Assembly (NCBI GenBank): GCA_015709595.1
Contig: CP054178.1
Span: 1,178,001-1,242,000, forward strand
Direction: 5' to 3'
DNA: 64,000 bases
Source of the DNA: Phycisphaeraceae bacterium
GTDB lineage: Bacteria; Planctomycetota; Phycisphaerae; Phycisphaerales; SM1A02
The number at the start of each line of letters is the position of its first letter. Positions within the stretch are counted from its first letter, which is position 1. Shown here piece by piece: positions 35,132-45,905 of this stretch. Both the position numbers and the translations under genes were made by a program. A model generated the notes under the pieces. That model made no database searches. It was not told the DNA's origin and saw only the letters and a program-made list of their open reading frames with translations.

Positions 35132-36529
35132 TCACAGCGCCAGTTTGTTCAGCGCGTTGAGCGCCGCCACCTTGTAGCACTCGGCGAAGGTGGGGTAGTT
35201 GAACACCGTCTTCACGAAGTAATCCAGCCCGCCGCCCAGCCGCAGCACCGCCTGGCCGATGTGGATCAGTTCGGTCGCCGCCGTGCCGATGGCATGGACG
35301 CCCAGCAACTGCCGCGTCTCGCGGTGGAAGAGCATCTTGAACATGCCCGAATCGTCGCCCACGATCTGGCCGCGGGCGATCTCGCGGTACCGGGCCACGC
35401 CTACTTCGTAGGGCACCTTCTGCTCCGTCAGTTCCTGTTCCGTGGCGCCCACCATCGATATCTCGGGCACCGCGTAGATGCCGATGGGAAAGTGCTCGCT
35501 CATGGCGCTGGCGTTGTGGCCGAAGGCGTGGCACGCCGCCAGCCGCCCCTGCTCGCTGGAGGTGGCCGCCAGCGAGGGATAGCCGATCACGTCCCCCGCC
35601 GCGTAGATATGCGGCACGTCGGTCTGGAAGTGCTCGTTGACCTTCAGCCGCCCGCGGTCGTCGCTGGTCAGCCCCGCCTTGGCCACGTTGAGCAGCCCGG
35701 TCGCGCCCACGCGCCCGATGGCGTAGAGCACCACGTCCGACACGATGCGCTTGCCCGATTCCAGCGTCACCACGCCCCGCACGGGCGGCGTCTCGGTGAC
35801 TGAAATGCTCGCCACCGCCTCGTTGAGCCGGAAGGTGACGTTCATCTTGCGCATCTGGTGGATGAGTTCATCCACGATCTCGTGATCGAGAAACTCCAGC
35901 GGGCGCGGGCGCCGGTCGATCAGCGTCACATCCACGCCCACGGCGGCGAAGATCGAGGCGTATTCGATGCCGATCACCCCGCCGCCCACCACCGTCATGG
36001 TGCGGGGCAGGTGCTTCATGCGGATGACCCCGTCGCTGGTCATCACCACGTCCTCGGGCAGGCCCGGCGTGGGGACGGGGGCGGGGTTGGTGCCCACGGC
36101 GATGACGATCTTTTCCGCGGAAATGACGCGCTCCACGCTGCCAGTGGCGACGCGCAGGGCGTGGGGGCCGTCGAACGAGGCCACGCCGCGGATGACGGTG
36201 ATGTCGTTGCGCCGGAGCTGATCCTCCACCACCTCGGCTTCGCGGTGAACGACCTCGGTGACGCCTCCGAGCAGCTCCTCGAGCGTGGCCCGCACGCCGT
36301 GGCTCTTGGCCCGCGAGCGGTGGAATCGATGCCCGTATCCGGTGAAGGAGATGACCGCCTCGCGAAAGGTCTTGCTGGGGATGGTGCCGGTATCGACGCA
36401 GACGCCCCCGGTGATGCGGGCCTTCTCGACGATGGCCACGCGCTTGCGCAGTTTGGCCGCCTGCACCGCCGCCCGCTGACCCGCGGGTCCGCTGCCGATG
36501 CACACGAGGTCGAAGTCGAAGGTGGACAT
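35132..36529 (-). CDS. sthA: Soluble NAD(P)(+) transhydrogenase
   Basis: 465-residue flavoprotein that equilibrates NADPH and NADH. FAD-binding is CIGSGPAGQRAAVQAAKL at the N-terminus. The second Rossmann motif is VVGGGVIGIEYASIFAAVG, followed by IYAAGDVIGYPS. In place of the paired redox cysteines of lipoamide dehydrogenases it has GGVCVDTGTIPSKT, with a single Cys, the SthA hallmark. An AGG-rich site (gagcaggt) precedes ATG 36529, and a TATCAT lies 47 nt upstream. Monocistronic. It fits with Zwf (44309-45838) as a consumer of NADPH. Confidence 0.9.
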   Translation of the reverse strand: MSTFDFDLVCIGSGPAGQRAAVQAAKLRKRVAIVEKARITGGVCVDTGTIPSKTFREAVISFTGYGHRFHRSRAKSHGVRATLEELLGGVTEVVHREAEVVEDQLRRNDITVIRGVASFDGPHALRVATGSVERVISAEKIVIAVGTNPAPVPTPGLPEDVVMTSDGVIRMKHLPRTMTVVGGGVIGIEYASIFAAVGVDVTLIDRRPRPLEFLDHEIVDELIHQMRKMNVTFRLNEAVASISVTETPPVRGVVTLESGKRIVSDVVLYAIGRVGATGLLNVAKAGLTSDDRGRLKVNEHFQTDVPHIYAAGDVIGYPSLAATSSEQGRLAACHAFGHNASAMSEHFPIGIYAVPEISMVGATEQELTEQKVPYEVGVARYREIARGQIVGDDSGMFKMLFHRETRQLLGVHAIGTAATELIHIGQAVLRLGGGLDYFVKTVFNYPTFAECYKVAALNALNKLAL

Positions 36530-36576
36530 ACCTGCTCCCGTCGTCCGTCAGCCGCGACCCCGCCGAAGAAGGTCGC

Positions 36577-36582
36577 ATGATA
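36577..36582 (-). promoter_or_regulatory. Candidate -10 box of sthA
   Basis: TATCAT on the minus strand, 47 nt before ATG 36529, with an SD between. Confidence 0.4.
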
Positions 36583-36717
36583 CCGCACCTCCGCCGACAG
36601 GCGGCGGCGCGGCGTCCCCACCCGTGAGGAACCAGACGACGGGATTCGCACGGCATCATTCCATCCACTTTCCTGCTTGAATGGACGTCATGCGCCGATC
36701 GACCGTGCCGCGACAAC

Positions 36718-38247
36718 TCACCGGGCTCGGAAGCGCTGCCAGAGTTCACGCAGGCGCCCGCCGATCACCGGCATGCTCGCCAGGCCGCGCGCCAGGGCGC
36801 GCAGTCTCGACGCGCGCCGGGCCGCGCGGCGACGGGCGGTCTGCTGGGGCGTCACCGACTCGGGCGGCAGCGATCCCGCCGGCAGGGTCGTGCAGGGTCG
36901 CACGTCGATCCACGCCACCGGCACGCCCACGACGCGGGCTCGCTCCTCGCCCCCCTCATCGTCGATCGTGGTCAGAGAATCGACTTCCATCTCCAGGCGG
37001 GTGACCGGCGAGCCGGATGACACCGCGCCGCGAGGAATGACCCCTTGCAGCGTGAAGGCCGGTTCGCGCGGGTGGATTCGCTCCAGCGCGACCGGCGTGT
37101 CGCCCGCGATCAGCCGCAAACCGTTCACCGCCGCGTCGGCGGCCGCGGGCAGCAGCCGCAGCGTGACGCGCAGGTCGGCTTCGGCGCGAAGGGGCAGGTT
37201 GATGGTCGATCGACTCCCCGGCCCGGTCCAGCGGAAGGTTGAGCCGTCCGACGGATTGATCTCGCGGCGATGCCAGCCCGCGCCCAGGAGCGGACCATCC
37301 ATGTCGATGCGCATGCTGTCAACCGGCGTCACGTTGCGCCGGCGCTGACAGTGCATGAAGTGGCGGTCCAGGCGCTGACGCAGACGCTCGCGCTCATCGA
37401 GCGATTCGTCGCCGGGCTGCGCGAAGCGCTCCAGGTGCGTCACCATGCGCCGCCAGCGCTGGTCGAACAACCGCTGGGCGCTGCGATAGAGCGCCAGATC
37501 GAGCGGATTGAGCCGTTTCACCTGCTCGACCACCTCGGGCGAGGGCGTGCCGCTTCGCCCGGCCTCGCCGGCCTCCGGCGCCACGGTCGCGGGCGCGACC
37601 ATCAGTCGCTGCACCGGGGCGGGCGCGGGCCACCCCATCGCGTAGGCGATGAGCAGCAGCGAATCGTCGAATCGCTCGACCAGGCCGAAGGCGCGGCAAC
37701 GGCGAAGGTTCCGCCGGGCGCGGCGGAGACGCTCGCGCGGCTTGAGCCGCTCGCGCCGCGCGTGCAGCCAGTCACGCAGAGCGGTGCGCGTCGCCTTGCC
37801 GCCGCCCAGCGGCTCCTTCGCCGGTTCCCAGCGGAAGGCGAAGGAGAGGTTGGACGTCTGCAGGTTGCTCACCTTGTGGCGCGTGCGCCGGTCGCGGATG
37901 AACTCCTCGAACGTCAGTCCCTCGCGCTTGACCAGTGAGTGAACGGGAATGCCCGGCTCGCGCAGAATGAACCGGTAGGTGGACACCGCCAGCGATACCG
38001 GCTCGCGCAGCATGGTGATGGTGACGGGCGGCCTGGGAAGCAGTTGCTTGAGCCCTTCCGCCCCGAAATGGCCGCGGAAGAAGCGATACCGGTGGAGCGA
38101 CCCGATCGGCAGGCGCGCCATCTGGGCCCACAACTGGGCCGGACAGATCTCCTCGACATCGAAGTATCCATCGAGCCACGCGATGAGCGAGGTGCCCGCG
38201 GTCTTGGGAATATGGATGAAATAGAGACGATCATCCGGACGCAGCAT
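36718..38247 (-). CDS. Sulfotransferase with C-terminal beta-sandwich domain
   Basis: 509 residues. The N-terminal domain has the PAPS 5'-phosphosulfate loop FIHIPKTAGTSLIAWL and the 3'-phosphate site TMLREPVSLAVSTYRF, typical of sulfotransferase family 2 (carbohydrate). From about residue 320 a second domain reads GAGWHRREINPSDGSTFRW, INLPLRAEADLRVTLRLL and so on, an all-beta segment resembling accessory domains of glycosyltransferases. The C-terminus is very basic (TARRRAARRASRLRALARG), perhaps membrane-associating. Directly downstream of the GT4 gene on the same strand with 91 bp of repeats between, so it may sulfate that enzyme's product. Confidence 0.72.
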   Translation of the reverse strand: MLRPDDRLYFIHIPKTAGTSLIAWLDGYFDVEEICPAQLWAQMARLPIGSLHRYRFFRGHFGAEGLKQLLPRPPVTITMLREPVSLAVSTYRFILREPGIPVHSLVKREGLTFEEFIRDRRTRHKVSNLQTSNLSFAFRWEPAKEPLGGGKATRTALRDWLHARRERLKPRERLRRARRNLRRCRAFGLVERFDDSLLLIAYAMGWPAPAPVQRLMVAPATVAPEAGEAGRSGTPSPEVVEQVKRLNPLDLALYRSAQRLFDQRWRRMVTHLERFAQPGDESLDERERLRQRLDRHFMHCQRRRNVTPVDSMRIDMDGPLLGAGWHRREINPSDGSTFRWTGPGSRSTINLPLRAEADLRVTLRLLPAAADAAVNGLRLIAGDTPVALERIHPREPAFTLQGVIPRGAVSSGSPVTRLEMEVDSLTTIDDEGGEERARVVGVPVAWIDVRPCTTLPAGSLPPESVTPQQTARRRAARRASRLRALARGLASMPVIGGRLRELWQRFRAR

Positions 38248-38269
38248 GGCGGGCTCGGGAGTGGTGGCT

Positions 38270-38340
38270 CTCAGCCGTCAGCCATCAGCCATCAGCCCGG
38301 GACAGACGGCCGAACACCGACAACCGAGCATCGAACACCT
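38270..38340. repeat. CAGCCGT/CAGCCAT heptamer array
   Basis: cagccgtcagccatcagcca then tcagcccggg, followed by aacaccgacaaccgagcatc-type units. It fills the gap between the sulfotransferase and GT4 genes and touches the GT4 stop. Confidence 0.65.
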
Positions 38341-39631
38341 ACAACACCTGATGGTACGCCTTGGCCAGTCGCTCCGCGTACGGCTCCACGCCGAACTTGG
38401 CCACTTGTTCAAGCCCCTTGGCGATCATCGTCTCGCGCGTCTGCGGGCTGGTGAGCACTTCGTCAATCCGGGCCCGGATGGAATCCGGTTCATAGGGGTC
38501 GCAGTAGAGCGCCGCGTCGCCGCACACCTCGGGCAGAGACGAGACGTTGGAGCAGATGACCGGGCATCGGTGCGCCATGGCCTCAAGCGGCGGGAGCCCG
38601 AAGCCCTCGTACAGCGAGGGGAACACGAGGCACGCCGCGTTGGCGTACAGCACCGAGAGATCGCTGCGCGGCACATAGTTGAGCAGCCGCAGCCAGCGCT
38701 TGCGGCGGCGTTTGTCGGTACCCAGCGCCTTGGCGGGGGCGAGTTGCTCCTCCCAGAACCACGCCTTGCGCCCCACCACCACCAGCGGCAGTCGATGAGA
38801 CACCGCGAAGGACGCCTGCAGCAATCCCGCCAGATTCTTCTTGGGCTCGATGTTGCCCACGAACAGGATGTACTCGCCGGGCTTGAGCTCGTACCGCGAC
38901 AGCACCGCCTTTTCAACCGTCTCCTGCTGCGCGTAGGGCCTGAACTGCACCGCCTGATAGGTGACCTGCACCCGTTCCTCGGGCACGCCGAAGAACTCGA
39001 TAACGTCACGCTTGGTGCACTCCGATACCGCCAGCACCAGGTCGGAGTTTCGCAACGCCTGCTTCGTCAGCTTGAAGAAGAACCGCTTGTCGTCGAGCGT
39101 GGTGTAGGGCAGGCGGAGCGGAATGATGTCGTGGATCGTCGTGACCAGGCGCGCCCCGCGCACGCGGATCGGCAGCAGCGTGGTGGCGTGCCAGATGTCC
39201 GCCTTGTGCGGCAGGCGCACCGTCGTCCAGCGCCCGAACTGCTTGAAGAAGTTGTTGGCCCCCTCGTAGATGTTGCCCACGTTGTAGAGATGCTCGATGC
39301 GGTCGATGGTGCGCCAGGAGGCGTCGGAAATGACGAACTGGCGGGAGACCTCGTGGGCCTTGAGCGGCGACAGCACCGACTTGGCCAGACGCACGCCGTA
39401 GCGCAGGTTGCGCCCGATGAACCCTTCGCCCGGTGGATTGTCGAAGAAGAGCACCTCGCTCAGCGCCCCGGAGTCGGCGCGCGGGATGCGCCGATCGGTC
39501 AGCAGCGACACCTCGGCCCCCAGGTGACGCAGGGCCTTGAGCAGCGTCAACCCGTAGGTCTTGATGCCTGATCCCTGCTTGAGACGCAGGTTGTAGGTGT
39601 CAACGACGATGCGCTGGCCTTCGAGCGACAT
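38339..39631 (-). CDS. GT4-family glycosyltransferase
   Basis: 430-residue retaining glycosyltransferase with GT-B fold. N-terminal [32 protein letters not shown] in the acceptor domain, the inter-domain [13 protein letters not shown], and in the nucleotide-sugar domain [19 protein letters not shown] with the EGFGLPPLE signature. Donor and acceptor are not predictable. ATG 39631 is preceded by GGGAGGAGG and a TACAGT. Likely first gene of a two-gene unit with the sulfotransferase, suggesting modification of a surface glycan. Confidence 0.85.
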   Translation of the reverse strand: MSLEGQRIVVDTYNLRLKQGSGIKTYGLTLLKALRHLGAEVSLLTDRRIPRADSGALSEVLFFDNPPGEGFIGRNLRYGVRLAKSVLSPLKAHEVSRQFVISDASWRTIDRIEHLYNVGNIYEGANNFFKQFGRWTTVRLPHKADIWHATTLLPIRVRGARLVTTIHDIIPLRLPYTTLDDKRFFFKLTKQALRNSDLVLAVSECTKRDVIEFFGVPEERVQVTYQAVQFRPYAQQETVEKAVLSRYELKPGEYILFVGNIEPKKNLAGLLQASFAVSHRLPLVVVGRKAWFWEEQLAPAKALGTDKRRRKRWLRLLNYVPRSDLSVLYANAACLVFPSLYEGFGLPPLEAMAHRCPVICSNVSSLPEVCGDAALYCDPYEPDSIRARIDEVLTSPQTRETMIAKGLEQVAKFGVEPYAERLAKAYHQVL

Positions 39632-39669
39632 GCTGAGAGATGCCTCCTCCCTCGTGAACGCGGCGGGCC

Positions 39670-39675
39670 ACTGTA
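39670..39675 (-). promoter_or_regulatory. Candidate -10 box of the GT4 gene
   Basis: TACAGT about 38 nt before ATG 39631, with a strong GGGAGGAGG between them. Confidence 0.35.
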
Positions 39676-39714
39676 GCCGATGCCGATGGGGCGTGCAGGG
39701 GTCGCCGCCGGGGG

Positions 39715-39720
39715 TATCAT
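39715..39720 (+). promoter_or_regulatory. Candidate -10 box of the ribokinase gene
   Basis: TATCAT in the context cgggggTATCATc, which recurs before the genes at 49579 and 60721. Confidence 0.4.
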
Positions 39721-39778
39721 CGCCTGCACCCCGCGCCGGGCGAGCCGAGTGACGGGTTTTCACCGGAAAGGAGACGGC

Positions 39779-40711
39779 ATGACGGCCCGAATCGCCGTGC
39801 TGGGCTCGATCAACATGGATCTGGTCATTCGCGCCCCGCGCCTGCCGAAGCCCGGCGAAACCCTGCTGGGCGCCGCGCTGGCCTCGCACCCTGGGGGCAA
39901 GGGGGCCAACCAGGCCGTCGCCGCCGCTCGCCTGGGCGCGACGGTGTCGCTGATCGGCTGCGTGGGCAGCGACGCGCATGGCCGCACTCTGCTGGACGCC
40001 CTGGCCCGCGAGGGCGTCGACATCACCCACGTGCGCGAGGTGACGGATCATCCCACCGGCGCCGCCCTCATCACCGTGGACGCCCAGGGCGAAAACACCA
40101 TCGTCGTCGCCCCCGGCGCCAACGGCCAGGTCAGCGGCGCGGATCTCGACGCGGCAGCGGAGATCATCGCCTCCGCCGACATCCTGGTCACGCAACTGGA
40201 GATTCCCTTCACCATCGTGCAGCAGGCCATCGACCTGGCGCACCACTGCGGGCGGCAGGTGCTGCTCAACGCTGCGCCCGCGCAGCCGCTCTCCGAGGCG
40301 TTTCTGCAGACCGTGGACCTGCTGGTGGTCAACGAGCAGGAAGCGCGGCTGATTGGCGGCTGTTCGGAGAGCGACCCGTCCGAGCGCCTGGCCGGCCTGC
40401 TGCGCGAGCGCGGGCGCGGGCCGGTGGTCGTGACGCGCGGGGCGAAGGGCGTGGTGTCGTGCAACCGCGTGGGATGCGTGCTGCATCAGGACGCCTTCGC
40501 GGTGAAGGCGGTCGATTCCACCGCCGCGGGCGACGCCTTCTGCGGCGCGCTGGCCGTGGCGGTGGCGGAGAAACGGCTGGGTGAGGAACTGCAGGACGCC
40601 ATCCGCTTCGCCAACGCGGCCGGGGCGCTGTCGGTGACGCGTGTGGGGGCGCAGGCGTCGCTGCCCACACGGGCCGAAGTCGAGGCCCTGCTGGCGGAAT
40701 CATCCGCGTGA
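39779..40711 (+). CDS. rbsK: Ribokinase (PfkB family)
   Basis: 310 residues. Phosphorylates D-ribose (or a related sugar) at O5 with ATP. N-terminal SINMDLVIRAPRLPKPGETL and GGKGANQAVAAARLG are PfkB signature 1. EIPFTIVQQAI and LLVVNEQEA follow, and the C-terminal DSTAAGDAFCGALAVAV carries the catalytic Asp and anion hole (DTxGAGD in most relatives). ATG 39779 has an AAAGGAGA ribosome site. The sialidase-like gene starts 15 bp downstream, so the two are probably one operon. A non-ribose substrate cannot be excluded. Confidence 0.9.
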   Translation: MTARIAVLGSINMDLVIRAPRLPKPGETLLGAALASHPGGKGANQAVAAARLGATVSLIGCVGSDAHGRTLLDALAREGVDITHVREVTDHPTGAALITVDAQGENTIVVAPGANGQVSGADLDAAAEIIASADILVTQLEIPFTIVQQAIDLAHHCGRQVLLNAAPAQPLSEAFLQTVDLLVVNEQEARLIGGCSESDPSERLAGLLRERGRGPVVVTRGAKGVVSCNRVGCVLHQDAFAVKAVDSTAAGDAFCGALAVAVAEKRLGEELQDAIRFANAAGALSVTRVGAQASLPTRAEVEALLAESSA

Positions 40712-40726
40712 CCGGAGGAATCAGAG

Positions 40727-41860
40727 ATGCCGCGCCTGGCCGCCATCGTTCTCTGCTGCCTGCTCGCCGCCGACCCGCCGCGAGGATTCACCATCCCCCA
40801 GATCGACCTGGCGGCGGACACCGCCCGACAGGTGATCGTTGATCGCGAGCCGGGACAGTACCTCGGGCACCCCACCACGGTGCTGCTGGAGGACGGCCGC
40901 ACCATCCTCGTGGTCTACCCCAAGGGTCACGGGCGCGGCGGCATCCTGCTCAAGCGAAGCGAGGACGGCGGCCGCACCTGGAGCGAGCGCCTGCCCACCC
41001 CGGACAACTGGGCCACCTCGAAGGAGACGCCCACCATCCACCGCGTGATCGACCCGAAGGACGGCACGAAACGATTGATCCTCTTTTCCGGACTTTACCC
41101 CATTCGCATGTCGGTCTCCGAGGACGACGGCGTCACGTGGAGCAACCTGAAACCCATCGGCGACTACGGCGGCATCGTGGCGATGGGCGCGGTCGAGCGG
41201 CTCAAGGACGGCCGCTACGTGGCGTTCTTCCACGATGACGGACGGTTCTTCCGCGAAGGCGGCCAGGCCACGGGCACGTTCACCCTGTACCAGGTGTTCT
41301 CGTCCGATGGCGGGCTGACGTGGGGCGAACCGCAGCCCATCTGGTCCGGATCGGACATTCATCTGTGCGAGCCGGGCGTCATTCGCTCTCCCGACGGCTC
41401 CACGCTGGCCATGCTGCTTCGCGAGAACCGGCGGGTGAAGAACTCGCACATCATGTTTTCGTCGGATGAAGCCGCAACATGGAGCACGCCGCGCGAACTG
41501 CCGGGGGCGCTCACGGGCGACCGCCACGTGGGCAAGTACGCGCCGGACGGGCGGCTGCTCATCTCGTTCCGCGACATGGCGCATGACACACCTACCAAAG
41601 GCGACTGGGTGGCGTGGATCGGCACGTGGGATGACCTCACCCACGGGCGTGAGGGCCTGTACCGCGTGCGCCTGATGGACAACCACAACGCGTGGGACTG
41701 CGCCTATCCCGGCGTCGAGGTGCTTCCGGACGGAACGTTCGTGCTCACGACGTACGGCCACTGGACGGCGGGCGAGCCGCCTTACGTGGTGAGCGTGCGG
41801 CTGACGCTGGCTGAACTGGACGCGCTGGCGAAGGTCACCCGCGGACCGGCCGGAGATTGA
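40727..41860 (+). CDS. Exported sialidase-like (BNR-repeat) protein
   Basis: 377 residues with a short N-terminal hydrophobic segment (LAAIVLCCLLAA), likely a signal peptide. Six-bladed sialidase-type propeller with Asp-box repeats SEDGGRTW, SEDDGVTW, SSDGGLTW and a degenerate SSDEAATW. HLCEPGVIRSPDGS and DNHNAWDCAYPGVEVLPDG are further family segments. Exo-sialidases release sialic acids, but many planctomycete relatives act on other glycans. GGAGGAA precedes ATG 40727. In operon with the ribokinase, suggesting scavenging of a sugar. Confidence 0.75.
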   Translation: MPRLAAIVLCCLLAADPPRGFTIPQIDLAADTARQVIVDREPGQYLGHPTTVLLEDGRTILVVYPKGHGRGGILLKRSEDGGRTWSERLPTPDNWATSKETPTIHRVIDPKDGTKRLILFSGLYPIRMSVSEDDGVTWSNLKPIGDYGGIVAMGAVERLKDGRYVAFFHDDGRFFREGGQATGTFTLYQVFSSDGGLTWGEPQPIWSGSDIHLCEPGVIRSPDGSTLAMLLRENRRVKNSHIMFSSDEAATWSTPRELPGALTGDRHVGKYAPDGRLLISFRDMAHDTPTKGDWVAWIGTWDDLTHGREGLYRVRLMDNHNAWDCAYPGVEVLPDGTFVLTTYGHWTAGEPPYVVSVRLTLAELDALAKVTRGPAGD

Positions 41861-41903
41861 CCTCTTTCGCGGGGCTTTGCCCGCTTCGCACGGACCATGA
41901 CCC

Positions 41904-43457
41904 ATGCCCACGACGCACGCGGCCATCCGATCGACGCGGCTCATCATCGGCATGGAGATTCACGTCGAGCTGGCCACGCGGCGCAAGATGTTCTCGCGCA
42001 GCGCCAACGTGGCCCACGCCGAGCAGTACGACGCGCCGCCCAACTCGCTCACCGATCCCGTCGTGCTCGGGCTTCCGGGATCACTGCCGGTGATGAACCG
42101 CGAGGCGGTGGAGATGGCGATGCGCGTCGGGCTGGCGCTCAACTGCTCCATCGCGTCCGAGTCGCGCTGGGACCGCAAGAACTACTTCTACCCCGACCTG
42201 CCCAAGGGGTACCAGATCAGCCAGTACGATCGGCCGCTCTGCTTCGACGGCGCGTTCGACCTGCCGCTGACCGACGGCTCGATGCGCCGCGTCGGCATCA
42301 TCCGCGCCCACCTGGAGGAGGATGCCGGCAAGCTCGGCCACGAACTGCCGGGCGGAGCGCGGTACGAGGGCTCGCTGGTCGATCTCAACCGCGCCGGCAC
42401 GCCCCTGCTCGAGATTGTCACCGCACCCGACCTGACCAGCGCGGAGGAGGCGGTCGCCTTCGCACGCCACCTGCGCACGCTCTGCCTCTGGCTGGGCGTG
42501 ACGGGCGGCGTGATGCAGCGCGGGCACATCCGCTTCGAGCCCAACATCAACCTGCTCATCGAGACCGATGACGGCCGCACGCACGCCACGCCCGTGGTCG
42601 AGGTGAAGAACCTCAACTCGTTCAAGTCGCTGGAAGGCGCCATCCTTCACGAGCAGGCCCGGCAGGTGGAGCAGTGGCGGGCCGATGGGCTGACGCACGG
42701 GCCGGGCATGAAGTCCACGCGCGGGTGGGATGATGTTCGGGGCGTCACCTTCCCGCAGCGCTCCAAGGAAGATGCGCACGATTACCGGTACTTCCCCGAT
42801 CCCGACCTGCCCCCGGTGACGGTGGATGAGACGTGGCTGGCACGGGTGCAAGCCGCGATTCCCGAGCCGCCCCTGGCGTGCCAGGCGCGCTATCGGCGCG
42901 ACTACGGGTTGAGCGAAACGGAGGCGACGATTCTCACCGAGGAGCGCATGCTCAGCGCGTTCTTCGACGCCTGCGTGAGCGCCGCGGTCGACCTGCTCGA
43001 CACCGGCGCCGCCGCGGGCGCGCCGCCCATCGACGCCGCAGCGAGGGCCATCGCGCGGCTGCTGCTCAACGCCGGTGCCAAGCGCGCCAACGAGCGGGGC
43101 GTGGCCATCGAGCGGCTGGGCATCACGCCGCGCCAGGTGGCGGAACTGGCCGCGCTGCGCGAGTCCGGGGGGATCGGGTCCAACAACGCCGACGCGCTCT
43201 TCGGGCTGTTGTGCGAGTCGGACGCGGATGCCGGAACGCTGGCGCGGCTGCACGGCCTGCTGCAGGTGCGCGATGACGCCGCGCTGGCCCGGTGGGTGGA
43301 GGAGGCCATCGCCGCCCACCCGCAGGCGGCGTCGGATGTCCGCGCGGGGAAGGATGCGGCGCTGGGGCGGCTCGTCGGGCACATCATGAAGCAGAGCGGC
43401 GGGCGGGCGGACGCGGCGGCGGCGCGGGCGGCGCTGGTCGCTCGCCTGCGCAGATGA
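41904..43457 (+). CDS. gatB: Asp/Glu-tRNA(Asn/Gln) amidotransferase subunit B
   Basis: 517 residues. With GatA and GatC it converts misacylated Glu-tRNA(Gln) or Asp-tRNA(Asn) to the amides. Signature segments are GMEIHVELATRRKMFSRSAN, WDRKNYFYPDLPKGYQIS, YEGSLVDLNRAGTPLLEIV and KEDAHDYRYFPDPDLPP. The C-terminal YqeY-like helical tail (LARLHGLLQVRDDAALARWV) binds tRNA. Slightly longer than usual because of alanine-rich linkers. No gatA/gatC adjacent. No clear SD before ATG 41904. Confidence 0.94.
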   Translation: MPTTHAAIRSTRLIIGMEIHVELATRRKMFSRSANVAHAEQYDAPPNSLTDPVVLGLPGSLPVMNREAVEMAMRVGLALNCSIASESRWDRKNYFYPDLPKGYQISQYDRPLCFDGAFDLPLTDGSMRRVGIIRAHLEEDAGKLGHELPGGARYEGSLVDLNRAGTPLLEIVTAPDLTSAEEAVAFARHLRTLCLWLGVTGGVMQRGHIRFEPNINLLIETDDGRTHATPVVEVKNLNSFKSLEGAILHEQARQVEQWRADGLTHGPGMKSTRGWDDVRGVTFPQRSKEDAHDYRYFPDPDLPPVTVDETWLARVQAAIPEPPLACQARYRRDYGLSETEATILTEERMLSAFFDACVSAAVDLLDTGAAAGAPPIDAAARAIARLLLNAGAKRANERGVAIERLGITPRQVAELAALRESGGIGSNNADALFGLLCESDADAGTLARLHGLLQVRDDAALARWVEEAIAAHPQAASDVRAGKDAALGRLVGHIMKQSGGRADAAAARAALVARLRR

Positions 43458-43472
43458 CCGAGAATCGCTGGA

Positions 43473-44096
43473 TCAATCCAGCGACTCCGCCTCATCTCCC
43501 TCCGGCCGCGCGGGCATCGCGCCTTCCCACCGCACGGGCAGGTCGTGGCCCACGCCGACCAGATCCACCAATCGCCCGGCGAGGAAATCCACCACGTCGC
43601 CGATGGTGCGCGGCAGCATGTAGAAGCCGGGCGTCAGCGGAGCGATGATCGCCCCTGCCCGCGTCAGCCGCTCCATGTTCTCCAGGTCGATCGAGGAGAG
43701 CGGCATCTCGCGGTAGGCCAGGATCAGCCGCCTTCGCTCCTTCAGGCACACCAGGGCCGCCCGGTGAACCAGGTTGAGCGTGACGCCCGAGGCGATGGCC
43801 CCCAGCGTGTTGCCCGAGCAGGGCACAATGATCATGCCCTCGTGCTGGAACGATCCGGAGGCGATGGCCGCCCCGACATCCTTGTCGCGGTGGAGCGTGA
43901 CCTGTCCCGCCCGTCCGCCCGTCAGCCCGTCGAGGTCGATGCCTTCCATCCCCAGTTCATCGTGCAGCAGACGTCTTCCCAGCGGCGTGACGGCGAGATG
44001 AATCTCCACGTCGCGCGCGGCGAGCAGTTCCAGCACGCGCCTGGCCACCAGCGCGCCGCTCGCTCCCGTGATGCCGACGACGATCCGGCGTGTCAT
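43473..44096 (-). CDS. ubiX: UbiX-family flavin prenyltransferase
   Basis: 207 residues. Makes prenylated FMN, the cofactor of UbiD decarboxylases, from FMN and dimethylallyl phosphate. VVGITGASGALVARRVLELL binds FMN; VPCSGNTLGAIASGV, CLKERRRLILAYREMPLSSI and APLTPGFYMLPRTIGDVVDF are family hallmarks. The short acidic C-terminus is extra. TACGAT lies 5 nt before ATG 44096, again close to leaderless. No ubiD in the window. Convergent with gatB, 15 bp apart. Confidence 0.9.
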   Translation of the reverse strand: MTRRIVVGITGASGALVARRVLELLAARDVEIHLAVTPLGRRLLHDELGMEGIDLDGLTGGRAGQVTLHRDKDVGAAIASGSFQHEGMIIVPCSGNTLGAIASGVTLNLVHRAALVCLKERRRLILAYREMPLSSIDLENMERLTRAGAIIAPLTPGFYMLPRTIGDVVDFLAGRLVDLVGVGHDLPVRWEGAMPARPEGDEAESLD

Positions 44097-44152
44097 GGCT
44101 GATCGTAGGTTCGCCGCACGGCGGGCCGTGGATGCGGGGGAGGGCTTGGGGG

Positions 44153-44303
44153 CCGTCGGCTATCAGCCGTCAGCCGTCAGCAGAAGACAGTGGGCACTGG
44201 GCATCGGGGGCGGGGGATCAAGGCATCAAGGCATCAAGTGCCTGCGGGCCTCGGAACTCGGAACCGGGAACTCGGAACTCCGCTCAGCACTCAGAACCCA
44301 GCA
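44153..44303. repeat. Composite short-repeat cluster, intergenic
   Basis: Successive blocks: cagccgtcagccgtcagcag, cagtgggcactgggcatcgg, atcaaggcatcaaggcatca, cggaactcggaaccgggaac and cagcactcagaacccagcac. Each is a tandem of 7-9-base units. It fills the gap between ubiX and zwf. The same block types occur inside trpE. Confidence 0.75.
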
Positions 44304-44308
44304 CCGCC

Positions 44309-45838
<1,530 letters not shown>

Positions 45839-45844
45839 GGGAGG

Positions 45845-45854
45845 ATGGTATCGT
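45845..45854. promoter_or_regulatory. Overlapping divergent -10 boxes of zwf and ilvA
   Basis: atggtatcgt contains TACCAT on the minus strand (zwf, 6 nt before its ATG) and TATCGT on the plus strand (51 nt before ilvA). Polymerase could not occupy both at once. Confidence 0.45.
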
Positions 45855-45905
45855 GGCGCGGGGACGAAAGGGATGAGATCGCGCGATCCGTTCATATCAT
45901 GTGGC

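Noticed and set aside
33752-35803. 683-codon plus-strand frame across the SGNH and sthA genes
   Set aside because: Spans two real minus-strand genes in antisense; no domain.
36577-36582. Leaderless promoter for sthA
   Set aside because: The TATCAT is 47 nt from the start and an SD-like site lies between, so it is an ordinary leadered promoter.
44153-44303. CRISPR array
   Set aside because: Units are 7-9 bases, imperfect and contiguous, with no spacers.
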